A stretch of DNA of 64,000 nt from the NCBI GenBank assembly GCA_015056175.1, contig SVGT01000003.1:1-64000 (forward strand), in the 5' to 3' direction. This DNA comes from Clostridiales bacterium (GTDB lineage Bacteria; Bacillota; Clostridia; Christensenellales; Aristaeellaceae). The stretch's first letter is position 1; the number at the start of each line of letters is the position of its first letter. Of the stretch, positions 35,950-46,282 are shown in pieces. The translations under genes and the position numbers were made by a program. The notes beneath the pieces were generated by a model that saw nothing but the letters and a program-made list of their open reading frames with translations, was not told the DNA's origin and did no database searches.

Positions 35950-37675
35950 GTGGCACAGCTATATTACCCGTTTCCTTTTGCTCGCCGCAGCCAGCGTGCT
36001 GAGCATTTCCGTGCTGCTCTTTTTTCTGAGCAGCTATTTGTTTTCCAGTATTTCGAATAACGCCATCCATGCATCCCTCACCTCCACCCTGGAGACGGGC
36101 GAAAGCCTGCTGGCGGATTATGCAAGGGGAAAAATCGATCTTTCCCTGCTGCGGGAGCGTGTAAACCCCGCCTTCAATTCCGGCGGCGAGTTTGTGCTGC
36201 TGATGGATCCCCAGGGAAGGGTGATCACCTACACGGACAGCGCCGTGCCCTATCTGGCCGGCGATGAAGCCGAAGCGCTGCTGCGCTCTGTGCAGGAAAG
36301 CGATCAGGTGCAGATGGCTACCATCCGCCACCGGGGCGGCTCTGCCATGCTGGCGGTGCAGCGCACCGATTACGGTTATGTGCTGGGCGGCACCACGCTG
36401 CTCTCCACCGTCAGCTCCAACGCATCCTTCCAGCAGCGTCTGCTTTTGTGGATGTGCTGCAGCGTGCTGCTGATATTGATCATCTCCTCCATCGCCACCA
36501 AGCGCATGGGCAGGCCCACCCGCATCCTGGCGGACGCCGCCGCCAAGCTGATCAGCGGCGAGGACGTGCAGCTGCCCGATACCCTGCACGGCGAGCTTTC
36601 CGAGATCGCCCGGGGCTTTAACCACATGTCCCGCACCGTCGCCCGGGCCTTCCAGGAGCTGCGCCACGAAAAGGAAACCATGCAGCAGGTGCTGGAAGCG
36701 CTGAACGAGGGCATTTACGCCGTGGACGAAAACGGCCAGGTGCTGCACCGGAATACCGCCGCGCTGCGGCTGCTGGGCGGCGAAGAAACCCTTGCCGCCA
36801 AAGAGGTGCTCGCCTGCCTGCAGCGGATGATTGCGGCGCAAGCGGACAGCGACATGCCGCCGATGGCCACCTGTCAGGTGGAGCAGGGCGGACGGCTGCT
36901 GGAATATATCGTCACACCGCTTCCCGATCAGCCGGGCACACCCCGGGGCGCCAGCGCGCTGATCCGCGATATTACCGAGCAGGAGCGTCTGGAGCGCACC
37001 CGCCATGATTATGTGGCCAATATCTCCCACGAGCTGCGCACGCCCCTGGCCTCCATGCGCGGGCTGGCCGAGGGCATGCGGGACGGCCTGGTCACCGATC
37101 CCCAGGAGCAGTTGCGCTACCTGAACATCATCGTAAACGAAGTGACCCGCCTTTCCCGCCTGGTCAACGATCTGCTGGAATTGAGCGGCCTGCAGAGCAA
37201 CCCCGTGGCCTTTGAAATGGAAAAGATCGATCCGGGCCAGGTGGTGTGGGAGCTGCATGACCTGAACCTGAGTTTGTTTGAGGAAAAGCAGTTGCACTTT
37301 ACCTTCTCGCTGCCGGAGGAGGAATTGCCCCCTGTGCGCAGCAACGAGGACCGCATCAACCAGGTGCTGACCATTTTCCTGGACAACGCCCGCAAATATA
37401 CCCCCGAGGGGGGCCATGTGGTGCTGGGCGCGGAGCGGCATCCTGACGGCGTGCGCTTCTATGTGAAGGACGACGGCATCGGCATGGATGAGGAAACCTG
37501 CCTGCACGCCTTTGACCGCTTCCATCAGGCCGAAAAGAGCCACAGCGGCAAGGGCAGCGGCCTGGGTCTGGCCATCGCCAAAGAGGTGATGAGCAAGCTG
37601 GGCGTGGAGATCTTTTTGCAGAGCGCGCCCGGCAGGGGCAGCGAGTTTTCCTTCGTGCTGCCGCTGTGCGCCTGA
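35942..37675 (+). CDS. Sensor histidine kinase (HAMP-PAS-HisKA-HATPase)
   Basis: YVANISHELRTPLASMRGLAEGM, IFLDNARKYTPEGG, DDGIGMDEETCLHAFDRF, GSGLGLAIAKEV; overlaps the response-regulator stop by 8 nt. Confidence 0.94.
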   Translation: MPKWHSYITRFLLLAAASVLSISVLLFFLSSYLFSSISNNAIHASLTSTLETGESLLADYARGKIDLSLLRERVNPAFNSGGEFVLLMDPQGRVITYTDSAVPYLAGDEAEALLRSVQESDQVQMATIRHRGGSAMLAVQRTDYGYVLGGTTLLSTVSSNASFQQRLLLWMCCSVLLILIISSIATKRMGRPTRILADAAAKLISGEDVQLPDTLHGELSEIARGFNHMSRTVARAFQELRHEKETMQQVLEALNEGIYAVDENGQVLHRNTAALRLLGGEETLAAKEVLACLQRMIAAQADSDMPPMATCQVEQGGRLLEYIVTPLPDQPGTPRGASALIRDITEQERLERTRHDYVANISHELRTPLASMRGLAEGMRDGLVTDPQEQLRYLNIIVNEVTRLSRLVNDLLELSGLQSNPVAFEMEKIDPGQVVWELHDLNLSLFEEKQLHFTFSLPEEELPPVRSNEDRINQVLTIFLDNARKYTPEGGHVVLGAERHPDGVRFYVKDDGIGMDEETCLHAFDRFHQAEKSHSGKGSGLGLAIAKEVMSKLGVEIFLQSAPGRGSEFSFVLPLCA

Positions 37676-37772
37676 GGACGCGTCTTGCGTTATCTGTCGC
37701 CTGTATGCTATAATATAGTGCTTTTACACAGCAATACCGCGCGGCTGCGGCCGCTGCATTGGGGGATATGCC

Positions 37773-38819
37773 ATGTTTGGAAGAATGATGAACAATTTCT
37801 ACTACGGAAAAAGCGGCAAGGGCGACTTCCGCAAGGAGGATCTGCCCAAGAACCGCTTCCAGCTGTTTTTTGCCATGCTGCGCGTGCGCTTCATGGGGCT
37901 GTGCTCCCTGAACGTGATCTCCGCTCTGGCCTTTGTGCCCATGGGGCTGGTGCTGGGCTACGCCGTGCTCAGCCTGATCACCAGCCTGAACGTGAAGAGC
38001 GCCTGCGATGAGATCCTGCTGAACGCCGGCTTTGTGCTGGACGGCATGATGGACGAAAGCACCCTGGCGCTGGCCGCGCAAACGCTGCTGGACGCCGGCA
38101 AGATCCAAGCCGAGGTGAACATTGCCCTCAACCTGTCGGGCGCCCTGCAGTCCATGCTGCTCATCACCCTGGCGCTGCTGGTGCCCTGCATTGCCATCAC
38201 CGGCCCCGTGCAGGTGGGCATGGCCTATATCACCCGCAACTGGGCCCGCGACGAGCACGCCTTTGTCTGGGCGGATTTCAAGGACGCCGTCAAGCAGAAC
38301 TGGAAGCAGTCCCTGCCCGTCAGCGTGATCACCGGCCTCATTCCGCTGGTGGTGTACACCTCCTGGACCTATTACGAGGCGCTGGCCGTGCAGAACACCC
38401 TGTTCATCGTGCCGCAGGCCATCGTATGCATGGCGGCTATTCTGTGGTGCCTGGCGCTGGTGTACATCTATCCCCTCATCGTGGGCTATGAGGCCAAGCT
38501 TTCCCTCATCCTGAAGAACGCGTTCATGATCGCCATCGCCCGTCTCCCGCAGACCGTGCTGTGCCGCCTGGTGACCGTCCTTCCCGCCGTCATCGCGCTG
38601 CTGGTGGGCTACTTCACCCCCTACGCCATGTACGCCATGCTGATCCTGTTTGCCTATTATCTGATCATCGGCAACGCGCTGAGCCGCTTCGTTTTTGCCT
38701 CCGTCAGCAACGCCGCCTTTGATAAGCTGATCAACGTGCACATCGAAGGCGCCAAGGTCAACCGCGGCATGTCCGAAGAGGACGATTGGGACGACGAGGA
38801 AGAAACCCTCGAAAACTGA
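37773..38819 (+). CDS. DUF624/YesL-like membrane protein
   Basis: FGRMMNNFYYGKSGKGDF...; RNWARDEHAFVWADFKDAVKQNWKQSL; multiple TMs. Confidence 0.75.
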   Translation: MFGRMMNNFYYGKSGKGDFRKEDLPKNRFQLFFAMLRVRFMGLCSLNVISALAFVPMGLVLGYAVLSLITSLNVKSACDEILLNAGFVLDGMMDESTLALAAQTLLDAGKIQAEVNIALNLSGALQSMLLITLALLVPCIAITGPVQVGMAYITRNWARDEHAFVWADFKDAVKQNWKQSLPVSVITGLIPLVVYTSWTYYEALAVQNTLFIVPQAIVCMAAILWCLALVYIYPLIVGYEAKLSLILKNAFMIAIARLPQTVLCRLVTVLPAVIALLVGYFTPYAMYAMLILFAYYLIIGNALSRFVFASVSNAAFDKLINVHIEGAKVNRGMSEEDDWDDEEETLEN

Positions 38820-38834
38820 TACTAAAACCGCACA

Positions 38835-38877
38835 AAAATGCGCATGCTATCCCCGGGAGGGATGGCATGCGTTTTTT
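38835..38877 (+). terminator. Terminator-like hairpin overlapping the SASP-like start codon
   Basis: CGCATGCTATCC (38841-38852)/GGATGGCATGCG (38860-38871) followed by TTTTTT; the SASP ATG (38867-38869) is in the 3' arm. Confidence 0.65.
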
Positions 38878-39052
38878 ATCCGAGCAGGAAAAGGCCCGCT
38901 ACCGGGCGGCCAGGGAGCTGGGGCTTCTGGACCGGCTGCTCAAGGTGGGCTGGGCAGGATTGACAGCCGCGGAAAGCGGACGCATCGGCGGGTATCTGAG
39001 CGCCTGCCGGCGCAGGGAGCAACCTTCTCCCAACAAAAAAGACGGCCTGTAA
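38867..39052 (+). CDS. Alpha/beta-type small acid-soluble spore protein-like (SspF-like clade)
   Basis: MRFLSEQEKARYRAARELGLLDRLLKVGWAGLTAAESGRIGGYLSACRRR: ELGL...VGW..LTA.ESGRIGG pattern. Confidence 0.7.
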   Translation: MRFLSEQEKARYRAARELGLLDRLLKVGWAGLTAAESGRIGGYLSACRRREQPSPNKKDGL

Positions 39053-39068
39053 GCCGTCTTTATTTTTA
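39036..39068. terminator. Bidirectional terminator
   Basis: aaaaaagacggcctgtaagccgtctttattttt. Confidence 0.8.
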
Positions 39069-39073
39069 TACCG

Positions 39074-39964
39074 TCAGTTGGCGCGTTCCTTGCCCATGAA
39101 GCACACCGCCAGCGTGCCGGGGCCGCAATGGGCGCCGATCACCGGGCCGATCATCTGGATGCGGATATCCTTCACTTCCGGAATACGGCTGCGCAGCAGC
39201 GTTTCCAGACGCTGGGCGTCCTCCAGACAGTCGCCGTGCAGCAGGATCAGGGTCTGCTCTCCGGGGTTTTCAATGTTTTCCGCCGCGCGCTCCGCCAGTA
39301 TGCGCATGGCCTTCTTGCGTCCCTGGGCTTTTTCGGCGGCTTCCAGCTTGCCGGCCTTGCTCATGCAGATGATGGGCTTGATATCCAGCACCGTGCCGAA
39401 CACCGCGCTCAGCGCGCTGATGCGGCCGCCGCGCTTGAGATACTTGAGATCATCCACGGTGAAATAAGCCTGGCTCTTCATGCGGTTGTCCCGCAGCCAC
39501 TGCTCAATTTCCTCCATGGAGGCGCCTTCCTCATACAGCTTGTGGGCGCCCAGCAGCAAAAGCGTCATGGGGCCGGAGATGGAGAAGGTATCCACCACGA
39601 TAAACTTGCGGTCCGGATACTTGCCCAGCAGTTCCTCGCGGGCTTCGTAAACAAAATTCAGCGTGGCGCTCATCTGGCTGGAGAAGGAGATAAACAGAAT
39701 ATCCTTGCCGCCTGCCAGGATGGGCTCAAAATATTCCAGATAAATGGGGGTGCTCAGGCAGGCCGTGCTGGGCGCGGCGCCGGCGCGCATCTTTTCAAAA
39801 AACGCCTTCTGCACTTCCTCGCCCTCGCGGCCGTTTTCATCGTAATATTCCTGACCCTCCAGCACATAGGGCATTTTGACTACCGAGATGCCTTTTTCGT
39901 CTGCTATATCAAACGGCAGGTCGCTGTCGCTGTCCGTCATAAACACATAATTCTGTTCCAACAT
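39074..39964 (-). CDS. DegV family fatty-acid-binding protein
   Basis: YVFMTDSDSDLPFDIADEKGISVVKMPYVLEGQEYYD...LFISFSSQMSATLNF...FIVVDTFSISGPMTLLL. Confidence 0.92.
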   Translation of the reverse strand: MLEQNYVFMTDSDSDLPFDIADEKGISVVKMPYVLEGQEYYDENGREGEEVQKAFFEKMRAGAAPSTACLSTPIYLEYFEPILAGGKDILFISFSSQMSATLNFVYEAREELLGKYPDRKFIVVDTFSISGPMTLLLLGAHKLYEEGASMEEIEQWLRDNRMKSQAYFTVDDLKYLKRGGRISALSAVFGTVLDIKPIICMSKAGKLEAAEKAQGRKKAMRILAERAAENIENPGEQTLILLHGDCLEDAQRLETLLRSRIPEVKDIRIQMIGPVIGAHCGPGTLAVCFMGKERAN

Positions 39965-40140
39965 ATTCGTAACTCCTTTCTGTGGTACGAGATGTTGAGC
40001 AGTCAACCGATGCTCTATTATCAATATATCACATTTTCGGTCATCTGGCAAGTAAAGACGCACAGGTCTGCCCTTGCCGGGGTATGAAATCCGCATTTTG
40101 CACCACAATATACCTGACAAACCACCGGAAGGATGATCCT

Positions 40141-40809
40141 ATGAGCTTGATCCGCAAGCATCTGCGCACCTGCATGGCGCTGCTTTTGTGCGCCGTGCTG
40201 GTGCTCATCACCCTGCAGGGGCAGAGCGCCGTTTCCTGGGGCGACCGGGGCGATACCGTGCGCCGCGCCCAGGAGCGGCTGAAGCAGTACGGCTATTACT
40301 CGGGCAGCGTGGACGGCATATACGGGCAAAAGACCTATGACGCGGTGATCTGGTTCCAGAAAAACAACAACCTGCGCCAGGACGGCGTCATCGGCCCGGC
40401 CACGGCGGCGGCGCTGGGCATTTCCCTTCACGAAAGCGCGCAGGCCAGCTCCGGCACGGAAAGCGAGATCTACACCCTGGCAAGGCTGGTGCACGGCGAA
40501 GCCCGGGGCGAACCCTACATCGGCAAGGTAGCCGTGGCCGCCGTGGTGCTCAACCGGGTGCGCAGCGCCCAGTTCCCCAACACCATCAGCGGCGTGATCT
40601 TCCAGAGCGGCGCCTTTGACGCCGTGCGGGACGGGCAGATCTGGCTGACGCCGGACAGCGATTCCATCCGCGCCGCCCACGACGCCCTGAACGGCTGGGA
40701 TCCCACCTACGGCTGCATTTACTACTACAATCCCGCCACCGCCACCAACGCCTGGATCTGGACGCGGGAGGTGCGTTTGACCATTGGCGCGCACGCCTTC
40801 GCGGTATAA
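40141..40809 (+). CDS. sleB: Spore cortex-lytic enzyme / cell wall hydrolase (PG-binding + Hydrolase_2)
   Basis: WGDRGDTVRRAQERLKQYGYYSGSVDGIYGQKTYDAVIWFQKNN...LARLVHGEARGEPYIGKVAVAAVVLNRV. Confidence 0.92.
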   Translation: MSLIRKHLRTCMALLLCAVLVLITLQGQSAVSWGDRGDTVRRAQERLKQYGYYSGSVDGIYGQKTYDAVIWFQKNNNLRQDGVIGPATAAALGISLHESAQASSGTESEIYTLARLVHGEARGEPYIGKVAVAAVVLNRVRSAQFPNTISGVIFQSGAFDAVRDGQIWLTPDSDSIRAAHDALNGWDPTYGCIYYYNPATATNAWIWTREVRLTIGAHAFAV

Positions 40810-40818
40810 GGAGGCGCT

Positions 40819-42096
40819 ATGAGCAAAAAGATCTGGATCTGGATCACCGCCCTGCTGTGCGCAGGGCTTCTGCTGATCACCCTTCTTCATTTTTTCTCTG
40901 TGAAGCGCGCCCGTGCTGCGGAAAACGCCCTGCGCGCCGTGTACGAGAACGCTGCGCTCAGCGCCATCCATCACCTGGACGATCTCAAATGGCATATCGA
41001 CAAAACCCTGTTATCTCAGGATACCGGCGCATCCGCCCAGCTTCTGTCCCAGGTATCCTCCGGCGCCGCAGGCGTCCGCCAGAGCATGGCGCTGCTGCCC
41101 GTCCGGGACGACGGCGTCAGCGCTGCGCTGAAATTTGCCAATCAATTGGAGGATTATGCCCTCATGCTGGAAGGCACGGTGGCGCAGGGCGTAAGCGACA
41201 GCCAGATCGCCACGCTGGAAAAGCTGTCCGACGCCTGCGATGCGCTGATGCAGGCGCTGACCCATGCCCGCGACAACTGGGATGCGGAGGGCGTGACCAC
41301 AGGCAGCCGCACGCTGACGGACGATCAGGTGGTCTATCCCACGCTGATCTACGACGGCCCCTTTTCCGACGCGCAGCAGGTGCATGCCGCAGCCGCACTG
41401 AACTCGCTCCCCGAGATCACAAGGGAGGAGGCTCTCAAAAAAGCCCGGGATTTCCTGGGCGACGGCGTGCGCACCCTTTCCCCGGGGACGGATTCCTTCG
41501 GCCCCATTCCCTGCTACGGCGTGACGGCGGAGGCGGACGGCGTAACGCTGCAAATGGCAGTGACCCGACAGGGCGGAAAGATCTTGTGGATGTTCCCCGA
41601 GCACGGAGGCTTTGACATGCATATGACGGTGGAAGCCTGCCGCCAAAATGCGCTGACGTTTCTGGAAAACCACGGCTACGCCGCCATGGAGCCGCTGCAC
41701 TTTGAGGTATACGAAGGCCTGGCCGTCATCAACTTTGCCGCCACTCAGGGCAGCGTGCTGCTCTACCCCGATCAGGTGAAGGTACAGGTGCGCATGGACA
41801 ACGGCCAGGTGATCGGCCTGGAGAGCCGCAGCTACCTGAGCAATCACCGCCCCCGCAGCGGCCTTGTTCCATCCGTCACCCGGGAGGAGGCCGTAGCCGT
41901 GCTCAGCGGCAGGCTTTCCCCTGTCAGCGAAGGGCGGCTGTGCCTGATCCCCAAAGGCGCGCAGGAGGTGCTGTGCTACGAATTTCGGGGAACGTACCGG
42001 GAGGACGAGTATCTTGTCTACATCAACGCCGAAACGCTCCGGCAGGAGGAGATCCTCAAGCTGGTAGAGACCCACAGCGGCGTCGGCACGGTATGA
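40819..42096 (+). CDS. ypeB: Germination protein YpeB
   Basis: N-terminal TM, YENAALSAIHHLDDLKWHIDKTLLS..., PepSY-like repeats; directly downstream of sleB. Confidence 0.9.
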   Translation: MSKKIWIWITALLCAGLLLITLLHFFSVKRARAAENALRAVYENAALSAIHHLDDLKWHIDKTLLSQDTGASAQLLSQVSSGAAGVRQSMALLPVRDDGVSAALKFANQLEDYALMLEGTVAQGVSDSQIATLEKLSDACDALMQALTHARDNWDAEGVTTGSRTLTDDQVVYPTLIYDGPFSDAQQVHAAAALNSLPEITREEALKKARDFLGDGVRTLSPGTDSFGPIPCYGVTAEADGVTLQMAVTRQGGKILWMFPEHGGFDMHMTVEACRQNALTFLENHGYAAMEPLHFEVYEGLAVINFAATQGSVLLYPDQVKVQVRMDNGQVIGLESRSYLSNHRPRSGLVPSVTREEAVAVLSGRLSPVSEGRLCLIPKGAQEVLCYEFRGTYREDEYLVYINAETLRQEEILKLVETHSGVGTV

Positions 42097-42128
42097 CCGA
42101 ATACGCCTTGCCCCGATAACCCGCTGCC

Positions 42129-42167
42129 ATCAAGAAAAAACGGATGCCTTTGCATCCGTTTTTTGAT
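42129..42167. terminator. Bidirectional terminator
   Basis: aaaaaacggatgcctttgcatccgttttttga. Confidence 0.8.
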
Positions 42168-42171
42168 TGGC

Positions 42172-43392
42172 TTACAGCACGTCCACAATGCGTTTGACCG
42201 CCTCGATGGTATTCTCTTTGGTATTGAAGGCCGTCAGGCGGAAATAGCCTTCGCCGGAGGGGCCAAAGCCCTCGCCGGGCGTGCCCACCACATGGGCCCG
42301 GGTCAGCAGCAGATCAAAGAAATCCCAGGATTTCATATCGCCGGGCGTTTTCATCCACACATAGGGAGAGTCCACGCCGCCAAATACCGTGCAGCCGGCC
42401 TTCTCCAGCCCTTCGCGGATGATGCGGGCGTTTTCCAGATAGGCGTCGATGGATTCCTGAATTTCCTTCTTGCCCTGCGGGGCGTACACGGCGGCGGCGG
42501 CCACCTGCACCGGGTAGCTGACGCCGTTGAACTTGGTGGAGGTGCGGCGCTGCCACAGCTTGTTGAGGGACACCTGCTTGCCCTCCGCATCGCCCGTCAG
42601 CTTCTTGGGGATCACCATATAGCCGCAGCGCACGCCGGTGAAGCCCGCCGTTTTGCTGAAGGAGCAGCACTCGATGGCACATTCGTCCGCGCCCTCCACC
42701 TCATAAATGCTGTGAGGCACCTGGGGCGTGGAGATGAAGGCCTTGTAGGCGCTGTCATACACGATGATGGCGTCATGCGCCCGCGCATAATCCACAAAGG
42801 GCTTGAGCTGTTCCCTGGTCAGCACCGTGCCGGTGGGGTTATTGGGGTAGCACAGGTAGATCACGTCCACATGGCCCTTGGGCACTTCGGGCACAAAGCC
42901 GTTTTCCGCGTTGCAGGGCAGATAGCACAACTTGCTCCACTTGCCGTCCTCATAATGGCCCAGACGGCCGGCCATGGCGTTGGAATCCACATACACGGGA
43001 TAGACGGGATCGGTGACGGCGATCACCGCGTCCGGGGAAAACAGCTCCTGCAGATTGCCCACGTCCGGCTTGGCGCCGTCGGAGATAAACACTTCCTCCA
43101 CGTCCAGGTTCACGCCGTAGGGCTTATAATCGTTTTCAATAATGGCGTTGATCAGAAATTCGTAGCCGTAGTCCGGGCCGTAGCCGCGGAAGCCCTCCGG
43201 GGTGCCCATGGCGGCGGCAGCCTTGGCCATTTCATCCGCCACATAGCGGGACAGGGGGCGGGTCACGTCGCCGATGCCCAGCTTCAAAATATCCGCATCG
43301 GGATGGGCGGCGGAATAGGTCTTCACGCGCTTGGCGATCTCCGCAAATAAATAGCCCGCGGGCAGGGCGGCAATATAAGGGTTCAGCTTCAT
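42172..43392 (-). CDS. dapL: LL-diaminopimelate aminotransferase
   Basis: [55 protein letters not shown]...[19 protein letters not shown]. Confidence 0.94.
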   Translation of the reverse strand: MKLNPYIAALPAGYLFAEIAKRVKTYSAAHPDADILKLGIGDVTRPLSRYVADEMAKAAAAMGTPEGFRGYGPDYGYEFLINAIIENDYKPYGVNLDVEEVFISDGAKPDVGNLQELFSPDAVIAVTDPVYPVYVDSNAMAGRLGHYEDGKWSKLCYLPCNAENGFVPEVPKGHVDVIYLCYPNNPTGTVLTREQLKPFVDYARAHDAIIVYDSAYKAFISTPQVPHSIYEVEGADECAIECCSFSKTAGFTGVRCGYMVIPKKLTGDAEGKQVSLNKLWQRRTSTKFNGVSYPVQVAAAAVYAPQGKKEIQESIDAYLENARIIREGLEKAGCTVFGGVDSPYVWMKTPGDMKSWDFFDLLLTRAHVVGTPGEGFGPSGEGYFRLTAFNTKENTIEAVKRIVDVL

Positions 43393-43599
43393 TTGATATC
43401 CTCCGAAAATAAACAAAAAATACGATTGCGAAATCAACCGCTTCCTTATTTTATCAGAGCCAGAAAAAATAACAACTGCCCTTTTGTATTCAAATTGCAC
43501 TAAAAAGATACACAAAAAAACCAACGCCGGAGGGCGTTGGTCATCATACAATAAAAGCTGTAAAGCCGTGAACATGGAAGCCCCATTTTCACAAACGCA

Positions 43600-44436
43600 T
43601 CAGTCTCCCAGCCATTCTCCGTCAAACACGAAGGAGGCGGGGCCGGTCTGGTACACATGATTGTCTTCCGCGTTCCAGCACACGTTCAAATTGCCGCCGG
43701 TCAGCTTGATCTGCACCTCGCGGTCGCACAAACCGCTCAGCACCGAAGCCACCAGCGCAGCGCTTGCGCCCGTGCCGCAGGCCAGCGTTTCGCCGGCGCC
43801 GCGCTCCCACACGCGCATCTGCAGAATGTTCCTGTCAATGACGCGGACAAATTCCACATTGGTGCGGCGGGGGAACAGGGGATGATGCTCAATGATGGGG
43901 CCGATCTCCGGCACGTTGACCACTTCCGGATCCCGCACAAACAGAACGGCGTGGGGGTTGCCCATATTGACGCAGGTGATAAAGTAGGTCTGCCCCAGGA
44001 TCTGCAGCCGGTGCTTGAGCACCAGATCGCCCGTCAGCGTGGTGGGGATATTGCCGGGGTTCAGTTCGGGAGAGCCCATGTCGGCGGTCACGCTGTGCAC
44101 CTTGCCGTCCTCAACATGGAGGCGCAGCACCTTAAGACCGCCCTTGGTGGATACCGTCACCTCGGTCTTGTCCGTCATGCCCCGCTCGTACACATATTTG
44201 CCAATGCAGCGCAGGGCGTTGCCGCACATTTCGGCCTCGCTGCCGTCGCTGTTGAAGATGCGCATGCCAAAGTCCGCACTCTCGTTGGGCTCGATCAGCA
44301 CCAGGCCGTCCGCGCCCACGCCAAAATGCTGCTTGCTCATCACCAGCGCCAGACGGCTGGGATCGCGCACCACTTCTTCAAAGCAGTTCACATAGATGTA
44401 GTCGTTGCCAATGCCGTGCATCTTGGTAAAACGCAT
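43600..44436 (-). CDS. dapF: Diaminopimelate epimerase
   Basis: MRFTKMHGIGNDYIYVNCFEE...RIFNSDGSEAEMCGNALRCIGKYV...ERGAGETLACGTGASAALVA. Confidence 0.96.
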   Translation of the reverse strand: MRFTKMHGIGNDYIYVNCFEEVVRDPSRLALVMSKQHFGVGADGLVLIEPNESADFGMRIFNSDGSEAEMCGNALRCIGKYVYERGMTDKTEVTVSTKGGLKVLRLHVEDGKVHSVTADMGSPELNPGNIPTTLTGDLVLKHRLQILGQTYFITCVNMGNPHAVLFVRDPEVVNVPEIGPIIEHHPLFPRRTNVEFVRVIDRNILQMRVWERGAGETLACGTGASAALVASVLSGLCDREVQIKLTGGNLNVCWNAEDNHVYQTGPASFVFDGEWLGD

Positions 44437-44493
44437 GCAAGCATCCTCCTTTACAGGGTCGTCCTTACAGTATATGCTGTTCCTTGCAACAGG

Positions 44494-46206
44494 TTACATC
44501 CGCTCGGGCGCTTCCACGCCGATCAGGTACAGACCGGTCTTGATGACCGCCTTCACCGCGCGGGTCACTTCCACGCGGGCGGCCACTTCGCTCAGTTCGC
44601 CGTCCAGGATGCGGTGCTCGTAATAATACTTGTTATACGCCTTGGCGATCTCGGTGGTGGCGCGGGTGACGATGGAGGGTTCGTTGCGCAGGCAAGCTTC
44701 GCTGACCGCCTCGGGGAAGCGGGAGATGAGGCGCAGCAGGTGCTGGGCTTCATCATCGCACAGCGCCTTGTAATCGGGCGCAGGCAGGTTTTCGGGGGCC
44801 TTGCGCAGAATGCTGCCGCAGCGGGCGTGGGTGTACTGCACATAGGGGCCGGTTTCGCCGTCAAAGTTCAGTGCGCGATCCCACCAGAAGTCGATGTCCT
44901 TGATGCGGCTGTTCTGCAGCGTGGAATAGACCACGGCGCCGATGCCCACCTGACGGGCGGCTTCTTCCTTGTTTTCCAGGTTGGGGGATTTTTCTTTGAT
45001 GATATCCAGCGCCTTTTCCTGGGCGCGGGCGAGCAGATCCTCCAGATAGACCACATGGCCGCTGCGGGTAGCCAGCGTCTGGCCCTCGTAGGAGACCATG
45101 CCGAAGGCCACGTGGATCAGGCCGTCCTTAGCCCAATCGTAGCCCATCTTTTCCACCACCTTGAAGATCTGGCGGAAATGCAGGTCCTGCTGATAGGCCA
45201 CCACGTACAGGCACTTGTCAAAGTTGTAGGTATCCTTGCGGTAGAAGATGGCAGCCAGATCGCGGGTGGCGTAGATGGTGGTGCCGTCGCGCTTGATGAT
45301 CAGGCAGGGAGGCATTTTATCCTCCTCCAGGTTCACGATCAAAGCGCCCTCGGATTCCTCCAGCAGCCCCTTGTCGCGCAGTTCGTTCACCACGCGGTCG
45401 GTCTTGTCCACATAGAAGCTTTCGCCGGCGTAGCTGTCAAAGGTGACGCCCAGCTTTTCGTACACCTTCATGGCGTCGCGCAGGGTGACTTCCTTGAACC
45501 AGCGGAAGATGGAGAGGGCTTCCTCATCGCCGTCCTCGATCTTCTTGAACCAGGCGCGGCCTTCATCCTCCAGCGCGGGATCCTTTTCGCATTCCTCATG
45601 GAAGCGCACATACAGGCGGGTCATTTCCTCCACGCCGTGCTTTTCCACTTCTTCCTTCACGCCCCACTTTTTGTAGGCGCACACCATCTTGCCAAACTGG
45701 GTGCCCCAGTCGCCCAGATGGTTGATGCCCACCGTCTTCCAGCCCAGGAACTCGTAGATGCGCTTGAGGGCGTTGCCCAGCACCGTGGTGCTCAGATGGC
45801 CGATGTGGAAGCGCTTGGCGATGTTGATGGAGGAATAGTCCAGGCATACGGTCTTGCCGTTGCCCTCCTCACCGCTGCCCCACTTTTCAGGCGCGGCCAT
45901 TACAGCCTGCATAATATCGCGGGCAAAATTTTCTCGGTTGAAAAAGAAATTCAGATAACCGCCCACGCACTCCACGCGAGCCACTTCGGGGGCGTTGATA
46001 TTTTCCGCCAGCTTCTTTGCGATCATGGGCGGGCCCATGCGCAGCGCGCGGCTCAGCTTAAAGCAGGGAAAGGCAAAATCGCCCATTTCCCTTTCCGGCG
46101 GCACCTCCAGCAGCGCGCCGATATCCTCCGGCACGCCCTGTGCGCCGGGGTAGGCAGCTTCGATGGCATTCCGGACCAGTTCTGCAATGCTCAAACGCAT
46201 ATCCAT
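44494..46206 (-). CDS. argS: Arginyl-tRNA synthetase
   Basis: VCLDYSSINIAKRFHIGHLSTTVLGNALKRI...; GETGPYVQYTHARCGSILRK; C-terminal DALR-type domain. Confidence 0.96.
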   Translation of the reverse strand: MDMRLSIAELVRNAIEAAYPGAQGVPEDIGALLEVPPEREMGDFAFPCFKLSRALRMGPPMIAKKLAENINAPEVARVECVGGYLNFFFNRENFARDIMQAVMAAPEKWGSGEEGNGKTVCLDYSSINIAKRFHIGHLSTTVLGNALKRIYEFLGWKTVGINHLGDWGTQFGKMVCAYKKWGVKEEVEKHGVEEMTRLYVRFHEECEKDPALEDEGRAWFKKIEDGDEEALSIFRWFKEVTLRDAMKVYEKLGVTFDSYAGESFYVDKTDRVVNELRDKGLLEESEGALIVNLEEDKMPPCLIIKRDGTTIYATRDLAAIFYRKDTYNFDKCLYVVAYQQDLHFRQIFKVVEKMGYDWAKDGLIHVAFGMVSYEGQTLATRSGHVVYLEDLLARAQEKALDIIKEKSPNLENKEEAARQVGIGAVVYSTLQNSRIKDIDFWWDRALNFDGETGPYVQYTHARCGSILRKAPENLPAPDYKALCDDEAQHLLRLISRFPEAVSEACLRNEPSIVTRATTEIAKAYNKYYYEHRILDGELSEVAARVEVTRAVKAVIKTGLYLIGVEAPERM

Positions 46207-46282
46207 ACGTTCATCCCATCCTTACAAACATAGAAATACATGGTAATATTACCACAGATATCGCCAACTTGCAAGTTTTCCT

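Noticed and set aside
43657-46233. 858-aa plus-strand ORF antisense to dapF and argS
   Set aside because: Mirror-frame artefact of codon bias; DapF and ArgS on the minus strand are unambiguous.
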